A stretch of DNA of 49,029 bases from Parabacteroides sp. OttesenSCG-928-G21 (GTDB lineage Bacteria; Bacteroidota; Bacteroidia; Bacteroidales; Tannerellaceae). Location of the stretch: the NCBI GenBank assembly GCA_030266465.1, contig JAJDIA010000003.1, forward strand, positions 1 to 49,029, given 5' to 3'. The notes below the pieces were generated by a model. It had not been told where the DNA came from and ran no database searches. It saw nothing but the letters and a program-made list of their open reading frames with translations. Both the position numbers and the translations under genes were made by a program. Each line of letters starts with the position of its first letter. Position 1 is the first letter of the stretch. Shown one piece after another: positions 16,517 through 24,564 of the stretch.

Positions 16517-17323
16517 ATGAAGAAAAGTTTTCAATTGATTTTATTTGTGCTTTTGGGTTGTTCATCACTCTATGCGCAATGTCCGAGAGAAAATAATTTT
16601 TTCCGGAGCGGAGAAGAATTAAGCTATGATATGTATTTCAATTATGGTATTATTCGTAGCAAAGCAGGCTCTTCAAGTCTGAAAATAACAGATGCGGATT
16701 ATAATGGAATAAGCGGTTATAAAATGACTATGCTGGCGCAGACCTCCGGATTGGCTAAGAGTCTGTTTTCATTGAAAGATACGATTAGTTGTTATACGAC
16801 AAAGACGATTGTTCCGTTAGCTTATGTCAAGCATGCATTGGAAAGCGGGGATTATACCATTGAGACAGCTGAATATGATTATTCAATGAGCGATAGCGTT
16901 CGTATGCATGTGAAGCGGGAACGGAATGGCGTTCTTCGGTTTGATGAAGTACTTTCGTCAGCGCATTGCATGTATGAGATGATGAGCATTGTTTATTATG
17001 CACGCACATTGGATTATGCGAGTATGAAAAATGGCGATATCCAGACTGTTAGTTTTCTTTCGGGAAGAAATATGATGAATATGGATATAGAATATCGGGG
17101 GACAACCAAAATAAAAGCCAATGATAAACAAGAGTATATCTGCCATATTTTAGTGTTGAATTTGCATGAAGATTCGGCTTTCGAGAATAAAAAAGAGGCG
17201 ATGAAGGTTTACCTGAGTGCCGACAATAATCGAATCCCTGTCCGGATAGATTCACAACTTAAGATAGGAGGGACAAAGGTGGTGCTGAAAGAGGCAAAAG
17301 GTTTATTGAATATAAAGCTTTGA
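16517..17323 (+). CDS. DUF3108 domain-containing exported protein
   Basis: This protein (268 residues from the chosen start) matches the DUF3108 pattern common in Bacteroidota: an N-terminal FFRSGEELSYDMYFNYGIIRSKAGSSSL, then DTISCYTTKTIVPLAY, and a C-terminal YLSADNNRIPVRIDSQLKIGGTKVVL. The function of the family is unknown. The signal sequence MKKSFQLILFVLLGCSSLYAQ fits either lipoprotein cleavage at LLGC or ordinary cleavage after YAQ. I start at the ATG at 16517 because the signal peptide begins there. An upstream in-frame ATG at 16484, 6 bp after crcB, would add 11 residues. Confidence 0.85.
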   Translation: MKKSFQLILFVLLGCSSLYAQCPRENNFFRSGEELSYDMYFNYGIIRSKAGSSSLKITDADYNGISGYKMTMLAQTSGLAKSLFSLKDTISCYTTKTIVPLAYVKHALESGDYTIETAEYDYSMSDSVRMHVKRERNGVLRFDEVLSSAHCMYEMMSIVYYARTLDYASMKNGDIQTVSFLSGRNMMNMDIEYRGTTKIKANDKQEYICHILVLNLHEDSAFENKKEAMKVYLSADNNRIPVRIDSQLKIGGTKVVLKEAKGLLNIKL

Positions 17324-17387
17324 TTCAAAACAATAGCTGACCAATCATTGTTGTAAATATATACTTAAACTTATAAATATAGAAACG

Positions 17388-17726
17388 ATGGGACGAAAAA
17401 AAGGAGTAAAAATGACAGAGGAGCAAAAAGCTGCGATGAGAGCTAAACGCGCCGCCAATAAAGCCAACAAAAAATCAATGGAAAAGGGAGATTCAGTGAA
17501 AGCAATTACAGATGCCTTTAAGCATTTGTACAAAACAATAGAAAAGCATGCTGGAGGAGCAGGTGAAGAGGTGATTGATAATGTCAAGAAACAAGTGGCT
17601 GATTTAACCGGTTTGACGGAACAAAAAATGCAGGATGCCCGTAAAAAAGCAATCGAAGTGGCCGAAGATAATGTCCGGAAAGCACAGGAAAAACTGGAAG
17701 AGCTAAGACAAAAATACGATAAATAA
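17388..17726 (+). CDS. Small highly charged coiled-coil protein
   Basis: I do not recognise this 112-residue protein. Its first 35 residues are very basic and Ala-rich (MGRKKGVKMTEEQKAAMRAKRAANK). The remainder is helical with heptad-like patterns (VIDNVKKQVADLTGLTEQKMQDARKKAIEVAEDNVRKAQEKLEELRQKY), suggesting a coiled coil. There is no signal peptide or membrane segment. The basic N-terminus would suit nucleic-acid binding, but nothing specific supports it. It starts 64 bp after the DUF3108 gene and ends just before a strong terminator, so it probably belongs to the crcB operon. Confidence 0.8.
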   Translation: MGRKKGVKMTEEQKAAMRAKRAANKANKKSMEKGDSVKAITDAFKHLYKTIEKHAGGAGEEVIDNVKKQVADLTGLTEQKMQDARKKAIEVAEDNVRKAQEKLEELRQKYDK

Positions 17727-17746
17727 TCGGTTGATAGTTGTGTATA

Positions 17747-17790
17747 AAAAACTGCCACAAAGCTATAACAGTGCTTTGTGGCAGTTTTTT
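17747..17790. terminator. Bidirectional intrinsic terminator
   Basis: CTGCCACAAAGC pairs perfectly with GCTTTGTGGCAG across a nine-base loop, with an A run before and T6 after. It sits between the convergent small coiled-coil gene and the flavin-reductase-like gene and can serve both. Confidence 0.9.
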
Positions 17791-17806
17791 GTATAAGTTT
17801 TCAGAA

Positions 17807-18481
17807 TTACTTTTTGATCCAAACCTTAGTAACTCCACCGAATACCATTTTGTGGTAATCTTTTGCATCAGCAAAACCTTCCAGAACAAAATCTTTTCCG
17901 GCTTGTGTGTAAAAGTCGTTCGGCGTTACAGATGTTATTTCTGACAAGTCGCATTCAATAATAATTTCAGCTTCTTTATAGCTCATCTGGCCGGTAGGAG
18001 TGGCAACGGCGGTTAGTGTGGATTCCTTCATTTTTTCGGTTCCTTTACCGGTTTTACTTCCCAGGAACAATACCTGATCGGTATATTGCTGAGGAAAATA
18101 AGACATCGTGTACTTTTGTTCTTTCCGGATATACTCCAATGTATATCGGTTTGCTCTTAAAAAACACCAGGTAACCGGCTGACCAAGCATCGTTCCCGGA
18201 CCTCCCCAACCAGCAACCATAGAATTGTAGTCGGATGAATTGCCTGAAGTCAGCACCGTATTTCCACGGCCCACGTATTTGTAGATATAATCCATTATCT
18301 CTGCATCCGGAACGGCCGTAAACAAATCATTGAAGTTTTTGTCTTTCACATCTTCCGTTGTTTCCGTTTTTTGCGGAGCAGTATTGATCTCCTCATTCAC
18401 TTGCTTTTCACTACCGGAGGGCGTGTTGCAGGATATAGCCAATAGGGCTACCATTATAAAAATAAGATAGTTCTTTTTCAT
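17807..18481 (-). CDS. Flavin reductase-like lipoprotein
   Basis: This 224-residue protein starts with a lipoprotein signal (MKKNYLIFIMVALLAISC, lipobox AISC), then a Thr/Glu-rich linker. The domain that follows resembles the FMN-binding split barrel of flavin reductases: NSMVAGWGGPGTMLGQPVTWCFLRANRYTLEYI, then YTMSYFP, and VLFLGSKTGKG. The fold usually binds FMN; export with a lipid anchor is unusual for a flavin reductase but seen in Bacteroidota annotations. The frame is open upstream to 18550, but the ATG at 18481 gives the signal peptide. It is monocistronic. Function beyond the fold is inferred. Confidence 0.82.
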   Translation of the reverse strand: MKKNYLIFIMVALLAISCNTPSGSEKQVNEEINTAPQKTETTEDVKDKNFNDLFTAVPDAEIMDYIYKYVGRGNTVLTSGNSSDYNSMVAGWGGPGTMLGQPVTWCFLRANRYTLEYIRKEQKYTMSYFPQQYTDQVLFLGSKTGKGTEKMKESTLTAVATPTGQMSYKEAEIIIECDLSEITSVTPNDFYTQAGKDFVLEGFADAKDYHKMVFGGVTKVWIKK

Positions 18482-18584
18482 TTTTCTTTGTTTATGAGTT
18501 ACATATGATTGCAAAAGTAGAAATTCATTGTGTTCTTTTTCCATTTTCATCCTTATTATTTCTATTTTTTGTTAGGATGAAATC

Positions 18585-18674
18585 TGTTGCCGACAATTGT
18601 CGGCAATATTGCCGATAACTATCGGCAAGCTTGCTGATAATTATCAACAATTCTGCCGACAATTGTCGGCAACA
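18585..18674. repeat. Four tandem 22-bp palindromic units (array B)
   Basis: Contiguous 22-bp units lie at 18586-18607, 18608-18629, 18630-18651 and 18652-18673. Units 1 and 4 share the perfect palindrome TGCCGACAATTGTCGGCA. Unit 2 reads TTGCCGATA-AC-TATCGGCAA, and unit 3 is TTGCTGATAATTATCAACAA with one mismatch. C-to-T changes on one arm are matched by G-to-A on the other, so pairing is kept. The whole array is bounded by an inverted repeat of about 21 bp. The period and unit number equal those of array A, but the sequence is unrelated. Confidence 0.9.
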
Positions 18675-18750
18675 AAATAGTTGCTTATGAAACGGGGAAA
18701 TGACCGTATAGAAATAACGATTTCATGCTGAAGAAAAACAGGGTTGTTAT

Positions 18751-18799
18751 TGCACTCTCACAGTGCATCTTTATTCCTTTTTTGCACTTTTAGAGTGCA
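18751..18799. repeat. Pair of TGCACT/AGTGCA hairpins
   Basis: Two copies of the same stem occur, TGCACT-CTCAC-AGTGCA at 18751-18767 and TGCACT-TTTAG-AGTGCA at 18783-18799. Their five-base loops differ. A third half-copy (TTAAGTGCA) follows near 18,808-18,816. It may be a degenerate member of the same class of palindromic intergenic elements as array B, 77 bp away. Confidence 0.65.
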
Positions 18800-18935
18800 T
18801 TGTCTGCTTAAGTGCAAGAAATTTATGCGCCTACATATAAGTGATATGCCTGATTGCCTACAAGGTAACTATTCGGTTTTACTGTCTTTAGCCGGAAAAG
18901 GGAAGAATTTCGTTCTGTTTGAATAATATTTTTTG

Positions 18936-18943
18936 TATTTTTG
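18936..18943 (+). promoter_or_regulatory. Possible -7 box of the wecC-wecB operon
   Basis: TATTTTTG matches the consensus. The nearest TTTG (18918-18921) is only 14 bp upstream, so the assignment is tentative. It would give a leader of about 150 bases. Confidence 0.4.
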
Positions 18944-19095
18944 AACTGAATCTTATATGAATAGAATTAACTGAGAAAAACAGTATTGAAAGACAATAAT
19001 CTAACCCGGATAAATCATGAAAAAACCCTTGATGTTTTATCCCTAAGATTATCTTGATGTAGAAAACACGTTTTTCCATAAAAAAGATAATAAGT

Positions 19096-20298
19096 ATGAA
19101 AGCAGTATTTGTAGGATTAGGCTATGTTGGGTTGCCGACGGCTGCGCTTGTTGCAAGTCGCGGTATATCAGTAACTGGCGTGGATGTTAATCCGGAAGTA
19201 GTTGATACCATTAATAATGGTGAAATACATATTGTAGAACCTGAACTTGGCCAATTGGTGAAACGGGTAGTAGCGGAAGGAACTTTAAAAGCCTCCCTGA
19301 AGCCGGAGGAAGCGGATGCTTTCTTTATCGTAGTGCCAACTCCTTTTAAACAGAATCATCGGGCAGATATTTCCTATGTTGAATCGGCGGCTTTGTCGGT
19401 GGTACCTTTTCTTCGTGAAGGGAATCTTTTTGTGATTGAGTCTACTTCGCCGGTCATGACAACAGAACGAATAGCCGAGTTGATTTATAAAAAAAGACCG
19501 GAGCTTAAGGATAAAATTTATATAGCGTATTGTCCGGAGCGTGTATTGCCTGGAAATGCATTATATGAATTAGAGAATAATGACCGCGTAATTGGTGGAA
19601 TTAATCCGGAGTCAGCACAAAAGGCAATGGCGTTTTATAAGCAATTTGTGAACGGGGAATTGCTCCCGACTAACGCGCGTACGGCGGAGATGTGTAAGTT
19701 GACAGAAAACTCATCGCGTGACGTGCAGATTGCTTTTGCGAATGAATTATCTATGATTTGCGACCGGGCGGGGGTGAATGTATGGGACTTGATCGCATTG
19801 GCTAATCATCACCCGCGCGTAAATATTTTGAATCCCGGAAGTGGGGTGGGAGGGCATTGTATCGCTGTTGATCCCTGGTTTATCGTTTCCGAGTTTCCGG
19901 AACAGGCACAGATTATTAAGCGTGCACGGGAAACAAATGATTATAAATCAGACTGGTGTGCGAATAGTATCTTAAAGGCTTGCCGGGAGTTTGAGGAACG
20001 GACCAATCGTGAACCTATAGTTGCCTGTATGGGACTGGCCTTTAAACCGGATATTGATGACTTGCGTGAATCTCCTTCGAAATATATAACTTCGCGTATT
20101 ATCTCCGAGTCGAGAGCTGAAGTGCTGGTTGTAGAGCCGAATGTGGAAACACATAAAAGTTTTAATTTGACAGATTATAAGGAAGCTTACGAAAAGGCAG
20201 ATATTATCGCCTTTTTAGTGGCACATAAAGAATTTAAGGCTCTTGCATATAATAAAGAGAAAAAGATTTTGGATTTTTGTGGTATCTTTAAAAAATAA
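19096..20298 (+). CDS. wecC: UDP-N-acetyl-D-mannosamine dehydrogenase
   Basis: It oxidises UDP-ManNAc to UDP-ManNAcA with two NAD+. The 400-residue protein has the NAD-binding GLGYVGLPT (7-15), ESTSPV, YCPERVLPGN (145-154), the central helix region with KLTENSSRDVQIAFANEL, and the catalytic Cys255 in GSGVGGHCIAVDP. The SSRDVQIAFANE and AYCPERVLPG wording fits the WecC group better than UDP-glucose dehydrogenases. It is followed 20 bp later by wecB, and together they turn UDP-GlcNAc into UDP-ManNAcA for the capsule. It is at the distal end of the capsule locus, on the opposite strand from the main operon. Confidence 0.93.
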   Translation: MKAVFVGLGYVGLPTAALVASRGISVTGVDVNPEVVDTINNGEIHIVEPELGQLVKRVVAEGTLKASLKPEEADAFFIVVPTPFKQNHRADISYVESAALSVVPFLREGNLFVIESTSPVMTTERIAELIYKKRPELKDKIYIAYCPERVLPGNALYELENNDRVIGGINPESAQKAMAFYKQFVNGELLPTNARTAEMCKLTENSSRDVQIAFANELSMICDRAGVNVWDLIALANHHPRVNILNPGSGVGGHCIAVDPWFIVSEFPEQAQIIKRARETNDYKSDWCANSILKACREFEERTNREPIVACMGLAFKPDIDDLRESPSKYITSRIISESRAEVLVVEPNVETHKSFNLTDYKEAYEKADIIAFLVAHKEFKALAYNKEKKILDFCGIFKK

Positions 20299-20318
20299 AT
20301 TCGGAATAAAAACTTGAG

Positions 20319-21473
20319 ATGATGAAGAAAATTATGTTGGTTTTCGGAACCCGGCCGGAAGCGATTAAAATGGCACCACTGGTAAAGGAATTTCAGAAAT
20401 ATCCGGAAAATTATGAGACGGTTGTTTGTGTAACCGGCCAGCATCGTGAGATGTTGGATCAGGTACTGAATTTCTTTGAAATACAACCTGATTATGATTT
20501 GAATATTATGAAACAGGGTCAAGACCTGTATGATATAACGTCACGGATATTAATCGGAATGCGGGATATACTGAAAGAAGCCGCTCCTGATCTGGTATTG
20601 GTGCATGGCGATACAACAACTTCGATGGCGACAGCAATGGCGGCGTTTTACCAGTTGATACCGGTCGGACATGTGGAGGCCGGATTGCGGACACATAATC
20701 TGTATAGTCCATGGCCGGAGGAGATGAATCGTCAGATAACCGATCGTATATCTCTTTATCATTTCGCACCGACATCACTCAGTAAGGAGAATTTGATTCA
20801 AGAAGGTATTGATGGTAAGCATATTGTTATTACCGGAAATACGGTTATTGATGCATTGCACGTGGTGACGGATAAAATACAATCAGACACTCAGGTAGAG
20901 CAAGTGTTGAAAGAGAATATTTTTGATTCGGGATATGATATTAATAGGCTGAATGATGGACGAAGACTGATTTTAATTACCGGACATAGAAGGGAAAATT
21001 TCGGGGAAGGGTTTCTGAATATCTGTCGTGCGATAAAGCGGCTAACCGAATTATATCCGATGGTTGATTTTGTTTATCCGATGCACTTGAATCCAAATGT
21101 CCGCAAACCGATACGGGAGATATTCGGAGACGAAAATATGATTTCAAACATGTTCTTTATAGAACCGTTGGAATATCTGCAGTTTGTCTATTTAATGGGG
21201 AAAAGTTTTGCTATTCTTACGGATAGCGGAGGTATCCAGGAAGAGGCTCCGGGATTAGGCAAGCCTGTTTTGGTGATGCGTGACACAACGGAAAGACCGG
21301 AAGCATTGGAAGCAGGGACGGTAGAATTAGTTGGAACAAATTATGATTTGATTGTTGAGAAAGTTTCCCTGTTATTGGATGATGAATCGTATTATGATTC
21401 GATGAGTAATGCTGTAAATCCTTACGGGGATGGAATGGCAAGTATGCGAATTGTTAAGGCGATAGGGGGTTAG
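20319..21473 (+). CDS. wecB: UDP-N-acetylglucosamine 2-epimerase (non-hydrolysing)
   Basis: It interconverts UDP-GlcNAc and UDP-ManNAc in the cytoplasm. The 384-residue GT-B-fold protein shows FGTRPEAIKMAPL (about 9-21), TGQHREMLDQVL, VHGDTTTSMA, GHVEAGLRT, TGHRRENFGEGF, and DSGGIQEEAPGLGKPVLVMRDTTERPEA. All are hallmarks of WecB. The start could be either of two adjacent ATGs (20319 or 20322). Its stop codon overlaps the stop of the convergent ABC-transporter gene by 4 bp, with no terminator in between. Confidence 0.95.
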   Translation: MMKKIMLVFGTRPEAIKMAPLVKEFQKYPENYETVVCVTGQHREMLDQVLNFFEIQPDYDLNIMKQGQDLYDITSRILIGMRDILKEAAPDLVLVHGDTTTSMATAMAAFYQLIPVGHVEAGLRTHNLYSPWPEEMNRQITDRISLYHFAPTSLSKENLIQEGIDGKHIVITGNTVIDALHVVTDKIQSDTQVEQVLKENIFDSGYDINRLNDGRRLILITGHRRENFGEGFLNICRAIKRLTELYPMVDFVYPMHLNPNVRKPIREIFGDENMISNMFFIEPLEYLQFVYLMGKSFAILTDSGGIQEEAPGLGKPVLVMRDTTERPEALEAGTVELVGTNYDLIVEKVSLLLDDESYYDSMSNAVNPYGDGMASMRIVKAIGG

Positions 21474-23089
21474 TCTACTTCATATACAGCGTCGCACACA
21501 GCTGCTACCTGATGTTTGTGTGTGACGATGATGACTATTCTGTTTTTCAGATGATGTTTGATCGTTTGCAGTATTTCGGTTTCCGTGATCTCATCCAACG
21601 CGGAGGTGACTTCATCTAATAATAAAACCTGTCCGGGTGCTAAAAAAGCGCGCGCGATAGCTAGTCGTTGGATCTGTCCTCCGGAAAGACCTTCTCCTTG
21701 TTCTTTTAGTATAGTATCTAATCCTTCCGGCATCTTGAGGACAAAGTCGGCTGATGTTTGCCGTAAAACCTCTATCAATTGTGCATCTGTCGCTTCCGGG
21801 TTACTGATTTTTAAATTATCACGGATCGTTCCGGAAAAGAGGTGGTTATCTTGTGGTACATAAGAGAAATTGATGCGTGTGTGTTCATTTACAAGATAAC
21901 TGCTAACTCCATCGGATATAGTGATTTCACCTTCCTGCGGATGAATTAGTGCCAATAAAAGCCGTAAAAGAGTTGTTTTTCCACATCCGGTTTTACCTGT
22001 AAGCGCTGTCATTGTACCTTGTTTGAAGTCCATGTTGACCTGTTTCAATACAGGAGATTTCGGCACATATGCGAAAGAGATATTTTTCAAATTTATACGT
22101 TGAATATCCACTAATTGTTGCGTTTTTCTATATGTCTCTTGTGGAATGTTTTCCAATTCGTATAAACGCTCTCCGGCCGTATATACTGAAACGAAGCTTG
22201 GAGCCAGACTTACCAATCCCAATGCAGGACCTTGTATCATATTAACTAATTGCAGAAAGGCGGTGAGTGTCCCGAACGTAATGGCTCCGGCTTGTAATTC
22301 AAATAATCCCCACGAGAAGGTAATCAGGTAGCCGACAGTAAAACCTAATGACAGAATCGTGTTAGAGAATATGGAAAAACGGTTTTGTTCTTTGATTTTT
22401 CGAATATTATCTTGTTGTTTATCATCTAACTGCTTTTCGAATAAAGATTCTAAACGCAATGCCTTAACTATCATGCCATGCTGAATGGATTCCTGAAAGA
22501 ATTGACGAACCTGACTGGATGTTTCCTTTATCTCTTTGGACAATCTACGCATTCGTTTGAAATAAATTTTGCTGAATAAAAGGACAATCGGAACCAATCC
22601 GGCTAATATCAACGCCAAAGTTTTGTTCATGACCAGCATAAAGATGAATGCTCCACAAAGGCGTAAAAGTGTAAGAACAAACTGTGGAATAGTCGTGGAG
22701 AAAAGGTGAACAACATCGCCGATATCCGTATTAATCCGCGTCATAATATCCCCGCTGTGATATTTCTGTATTTGTTGCCATTGAGCCCGTAATGTATGTG
22801 AAAAGAAATGCGCTCTAAGTCTGCTTTCAATAAAAACTCTTAGCCGGACCGTAGTCCATGAAATGGCTATCTTTAATCCGATAGATACAAATAACAAAAT
22901 TGCAAGTAAAAGAATCGTATGGATTAAATTTCCCGGAATAGCATTTGTTGCTACGTCGATCAATTGTTTTGAAAGTGCGATAAGGTATAAAGAGAGGCCA
23001 ACCTCTATAGCACCCAAAATAAGGATGGGGATTAGAGGTATAATGAAACGTTTGGATAAACGAAAAAGATAAATAATCGTTTCTTTCAT
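21470..23089 (-). CDS. ABC exporter, fused permease-ATPase
   Basis: This 539-residue half-transporter has six membrane spans (about 14-300) and a C-terminal ATPase. Walker A is GKTGCGKTT (365-373), the signature LSGGQ (468-472), Walker B VLLLDE (488-493) and the H-loop His524. The sequence matches the MsbA/lantibiotic-exporter type. There is no N-terminal C39 peptidase domain, so it cannot cleave a double-Gly leader itself. It is the last gene of a cassette with PqqD-, HprK-, S26- and nucleotidyltransferase-like genes and starts one base after the nucleotidyltransferase stop. The substrate is unknown: a modified peptide, lipid or glycan are all possible. Confidence 0.9.
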   Translation of the reverse strand: MKETIIYLFRLSKRFIIPLIPILILGAIEVGLSLYLIALSKQLIDVATNAIPGNLIHTILLLAILLFVSIGLKIAISWTTVRLRVFIESRLRAHFFSHTLRAQWQQIQKYHSGDIMTRINTDIGDVVHLFSTTIPQFVLTLLRLCGAFIFMLVMNKTLALILAGLVPIVLLFSKIYFKRMRRLSKEIKETSSQVRQFFQESIQHGMIVKALRLESLFEKQLDDKQQDNIRKIKEQNRFSIFSNTILSLGFTVGYLITFSWGLFELQAGAITFGTLTAFLQLVNMIQGPALGLVSLAPSFVSVYTAGERLYELENIPQETYRKTQQLVDIQRINLKNISFAYVPKSPVLKQVNMDFKQGTMTALTGKTGCGKTTLLRLLLALIHPQEGEITISDGVSSYLVNEHTRINFSYVPQDNHLFSGTIRDNLKISNPEATDAQLIEVLRQTSADFVLKMPEGLDTILKEQGEGLSGGQIQRLAIARAFLAPGQVLLLDEVTSALDEITETEILQTIKHHLKNRIVIIVTHKHQVAAVCDAVYEVD

Positions 23090-23090
23090 C

Positions 23091-24242
23091 TTATTGTTGT
23101 TTCTTACCTTGAATAGGTAGAGGCTCGTTCTTGATTAAACTATTAAAAATAGTATAACTGTTGCGTAATAATTTTCGTCGGGCATAATAAGGAGCCACCG
23201 GAATGAGATCTATAAATCTGGATAAGATCTTTTTGTAAAAAACATATTTTTTGCTCAGGACTTGCATTGAAAAGGGGGATTTATGGATTTCAATACCATA
23301 ATCAATGATCTCATTACCGATGTCGCCGGTGAATAGCATATCGTTATGTAATTTTTTTTCGGCCTTTTGTGTATAAGCTGGCATCCATGGTTGAGCGATT
23401 TTTTTATCTAAACCTAAGTGATGAACAGCTATAGCCGTAAAAGTCGAAATGAAGCGTTCCATCCGGACTTTCTTCAAATAAGACATCACTTTGGGATAAT
23501 CAATATTGGCATGTTCTTTTTCTAAAAAAAGCATCCAGTCACATAAGTGACGAATACCAATTCCCCAGGAAAAAAGATGCTTGAAGGGATGTACAGACAA
23601 AAGAACGGCTGTTGTATTCACATCAATAGTTTCATATACAAAGTCTTTGTCGTGTGCTGATATGGGATAAATATCTTTCCATGTATTCTCTGTATTAGCT
23701 TTTGCCGGTAAATTGATGGCGGAATGGTGTAGTTCTACCGAGACCGAATCAAAACTGAATTTATCGTGCGCATTAGAATGAATTAAAGGTATTCCAAGGC
23801 TGGCAATATAGTCTACAGACTTGTCAAAGTTCTCGGGAACAAAAAAATCGATATCACCTGTCATTCTCAGAGATGGATCAGGATAATATCGGGCAATGGT
23901 AATCCCCTTAATTATTAAAGGAGAAATATGGATAGAATGGAATAGCTCACGAAGCTTGTAATAGGTTTGTTGTAAATGTTGATGGTGCTGAATGATCTGA
24001 TAGGTGCGCTTGTACCAATCTAAATAGAGAGAGCGGGCAGGCATAGATATGGAAGGAAGCTTTTGTACGGCAGGAAAACACACACCGGTAACAGTTTGTT
24101 TTTCAACTAAAGAAAAAAGCTCTTGCCATTCTTTGTCATCAAAATGTTGAAAAAACACAGGATCCGGAGTCTCTTCTCTCAGTCCACAGCGAAGTAATTC
24201 CCAAAATGCATGGATGATTTTGGGATTAAAAATTTTATTCAT
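23091..24242 (-). CDS. Nucleotidyltransferase family 5 (NTP_transf_5-like) protein
   Basis: This 383-residue protein resembles the uncharacterised nucleotidyltransferase family found in lasso-peptide, other RiPP and exopolysaccharide clusters. The core is LIIKGITIARYYPDPSLRMTGDIDFFVPENF (about 109-138), with the metal-binding GDID (129-132) of the polymerase-beta fold. The preceding KG and the later SVELHHSAINLP (the third-carboxylate strand, Glu plus His) are typical. The N-terminal 100 and C-terminal 180 residues are helical. It overlaps the PqqD-like gene by 8 bp, implying co-translation. Substrate and product are unknown. Confidence 0.8.
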   Translation of the reverse strand: MNKIFNPKIIHAFWELLRCGLREETPDPVFFQHFDDKEWQELFSLVEKQTVTGVCFPAVQKLPSISMPARSLYLDWYKRTYQIIQHHQHLQQTYYKLRELFHSIHISPLIIKGITIARYYPDPSLRMTGDIDFFVPENFDKSVDYIASLGIPLIHSNAHDKFSFDSVSVELHHSAINLPAKANTENTWKDIYPISAHDKDFVYETIDVNTTAVLLSVHPFKHLFSWGIGIRHLCDWMLFLEKEHANIDYPKVMSYLKKVRMERFISTFTAIAVHHLGLDKKIAQPWMPAYTQKAEKKLHNDMLFTGDIGNEIIDYGIEIHKSPFSMQVLSKKYVFYKKILSRFIDLIPVAPYYARRKLLRNSYTIFNSLIKNEPLPIQGKKQQ

Positions 24243-24519
24243 TCACATTTAGAATGTTCAATTTTTTAAGAATGTCGATTAACTCATCAACATCCGCTTT
24301 GGCTTGCTCATAATCAACAAAATAATTTTGAAGAAGGATGTCGATTAAATCGTCCGGTAAAGCACACTCTTTTTCAATCAATGCATCAACCAACAAAGCG
24401 GCAGAGTCATTTAAAACTAACATTTTTGAAAAATTTGTACTTTCTTTACCGGCAGCCAATAATACTTTTTCACCAGCCACTTCGCGTATCAAAAAACCAG
24501 ATTTTAATTTTGCATTCAT
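24235..24519 (-). CDS. PqqD-like peptide-binding (RiPP recognition) protein
   Basis: This 94-residue protein has the PqqD/RRE pattern: a beta-rich N-terminus (SGFLIREVAGEKVLLAAGKESTNFSKMLVLNDSAALLVDALIEKE) and a helical C-terminus with VDELIDILKKLNIL. PqqD-type domains bind the leader peptides of ribosomally made, modified peptides and hand them to the enzymes. The LREVAG and MLVLNDSAALLVDAL phrases are the diagnostic parts. It overlaps the nucleotidyltransferase gene by 8 bp. No PqqA-like peptide, radical-SAM enzyme, asparagine synthetase-like cyclase or B2 protease is seen nearby, so its client is unknown. Confidence 0.82.
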   Translation of the reverse strand: MNAKLKSGFLIREVAGEKVLLAAGKESTNFSKMLVLNDSAALLVDALIEKECALPDDLIDILLQNYFVDYEQAKADVDELIDILKKLNILNVNE

Positions 24520-24564
24520 TCTTGAGAATTTAATCTAACGGTATTTTGTATATCTAAAACTTAA

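Larger units (their letters stand above)
18482..19095. other. Long divergent intergenic region upstream of the wecC gene
   Basis: This 614-bp stretch has no convincing gene. It holds palindromic array B (18585-18674), two TGCACT/AGTGCA hairpins (18751-18799), a -7-like box (18936-18943), and a leader of about 150 bases before wecC. The leader contains a GGATAAA/TTTATCC inverted repeat near 19010-19045. Confidence 0.65.

Noticed and set aside
21470-23089. Bacteriocin exporter with C39 peptidase (LanT type)
   Set aside because: The protein starts directly with the membrane domain; the Cys-His peptidase domain is absent.
24235-24519. PQQ biosynthesis gene pqqD
   Set aside because: The protein is PqqD-like, but no pqqA, pqqB, pqqC or pqqE is present. 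The context is a capsule-linked cassette, so PQQ synthesis is not supported.
24338-24538. 66-codon plus-strand ORF as a hidden precursor peptide
   Set aside because: It lies wholly antisense to the PqqD-like gene, has no leader/core pattern and no promoter, and is best explained as a shadow frame.
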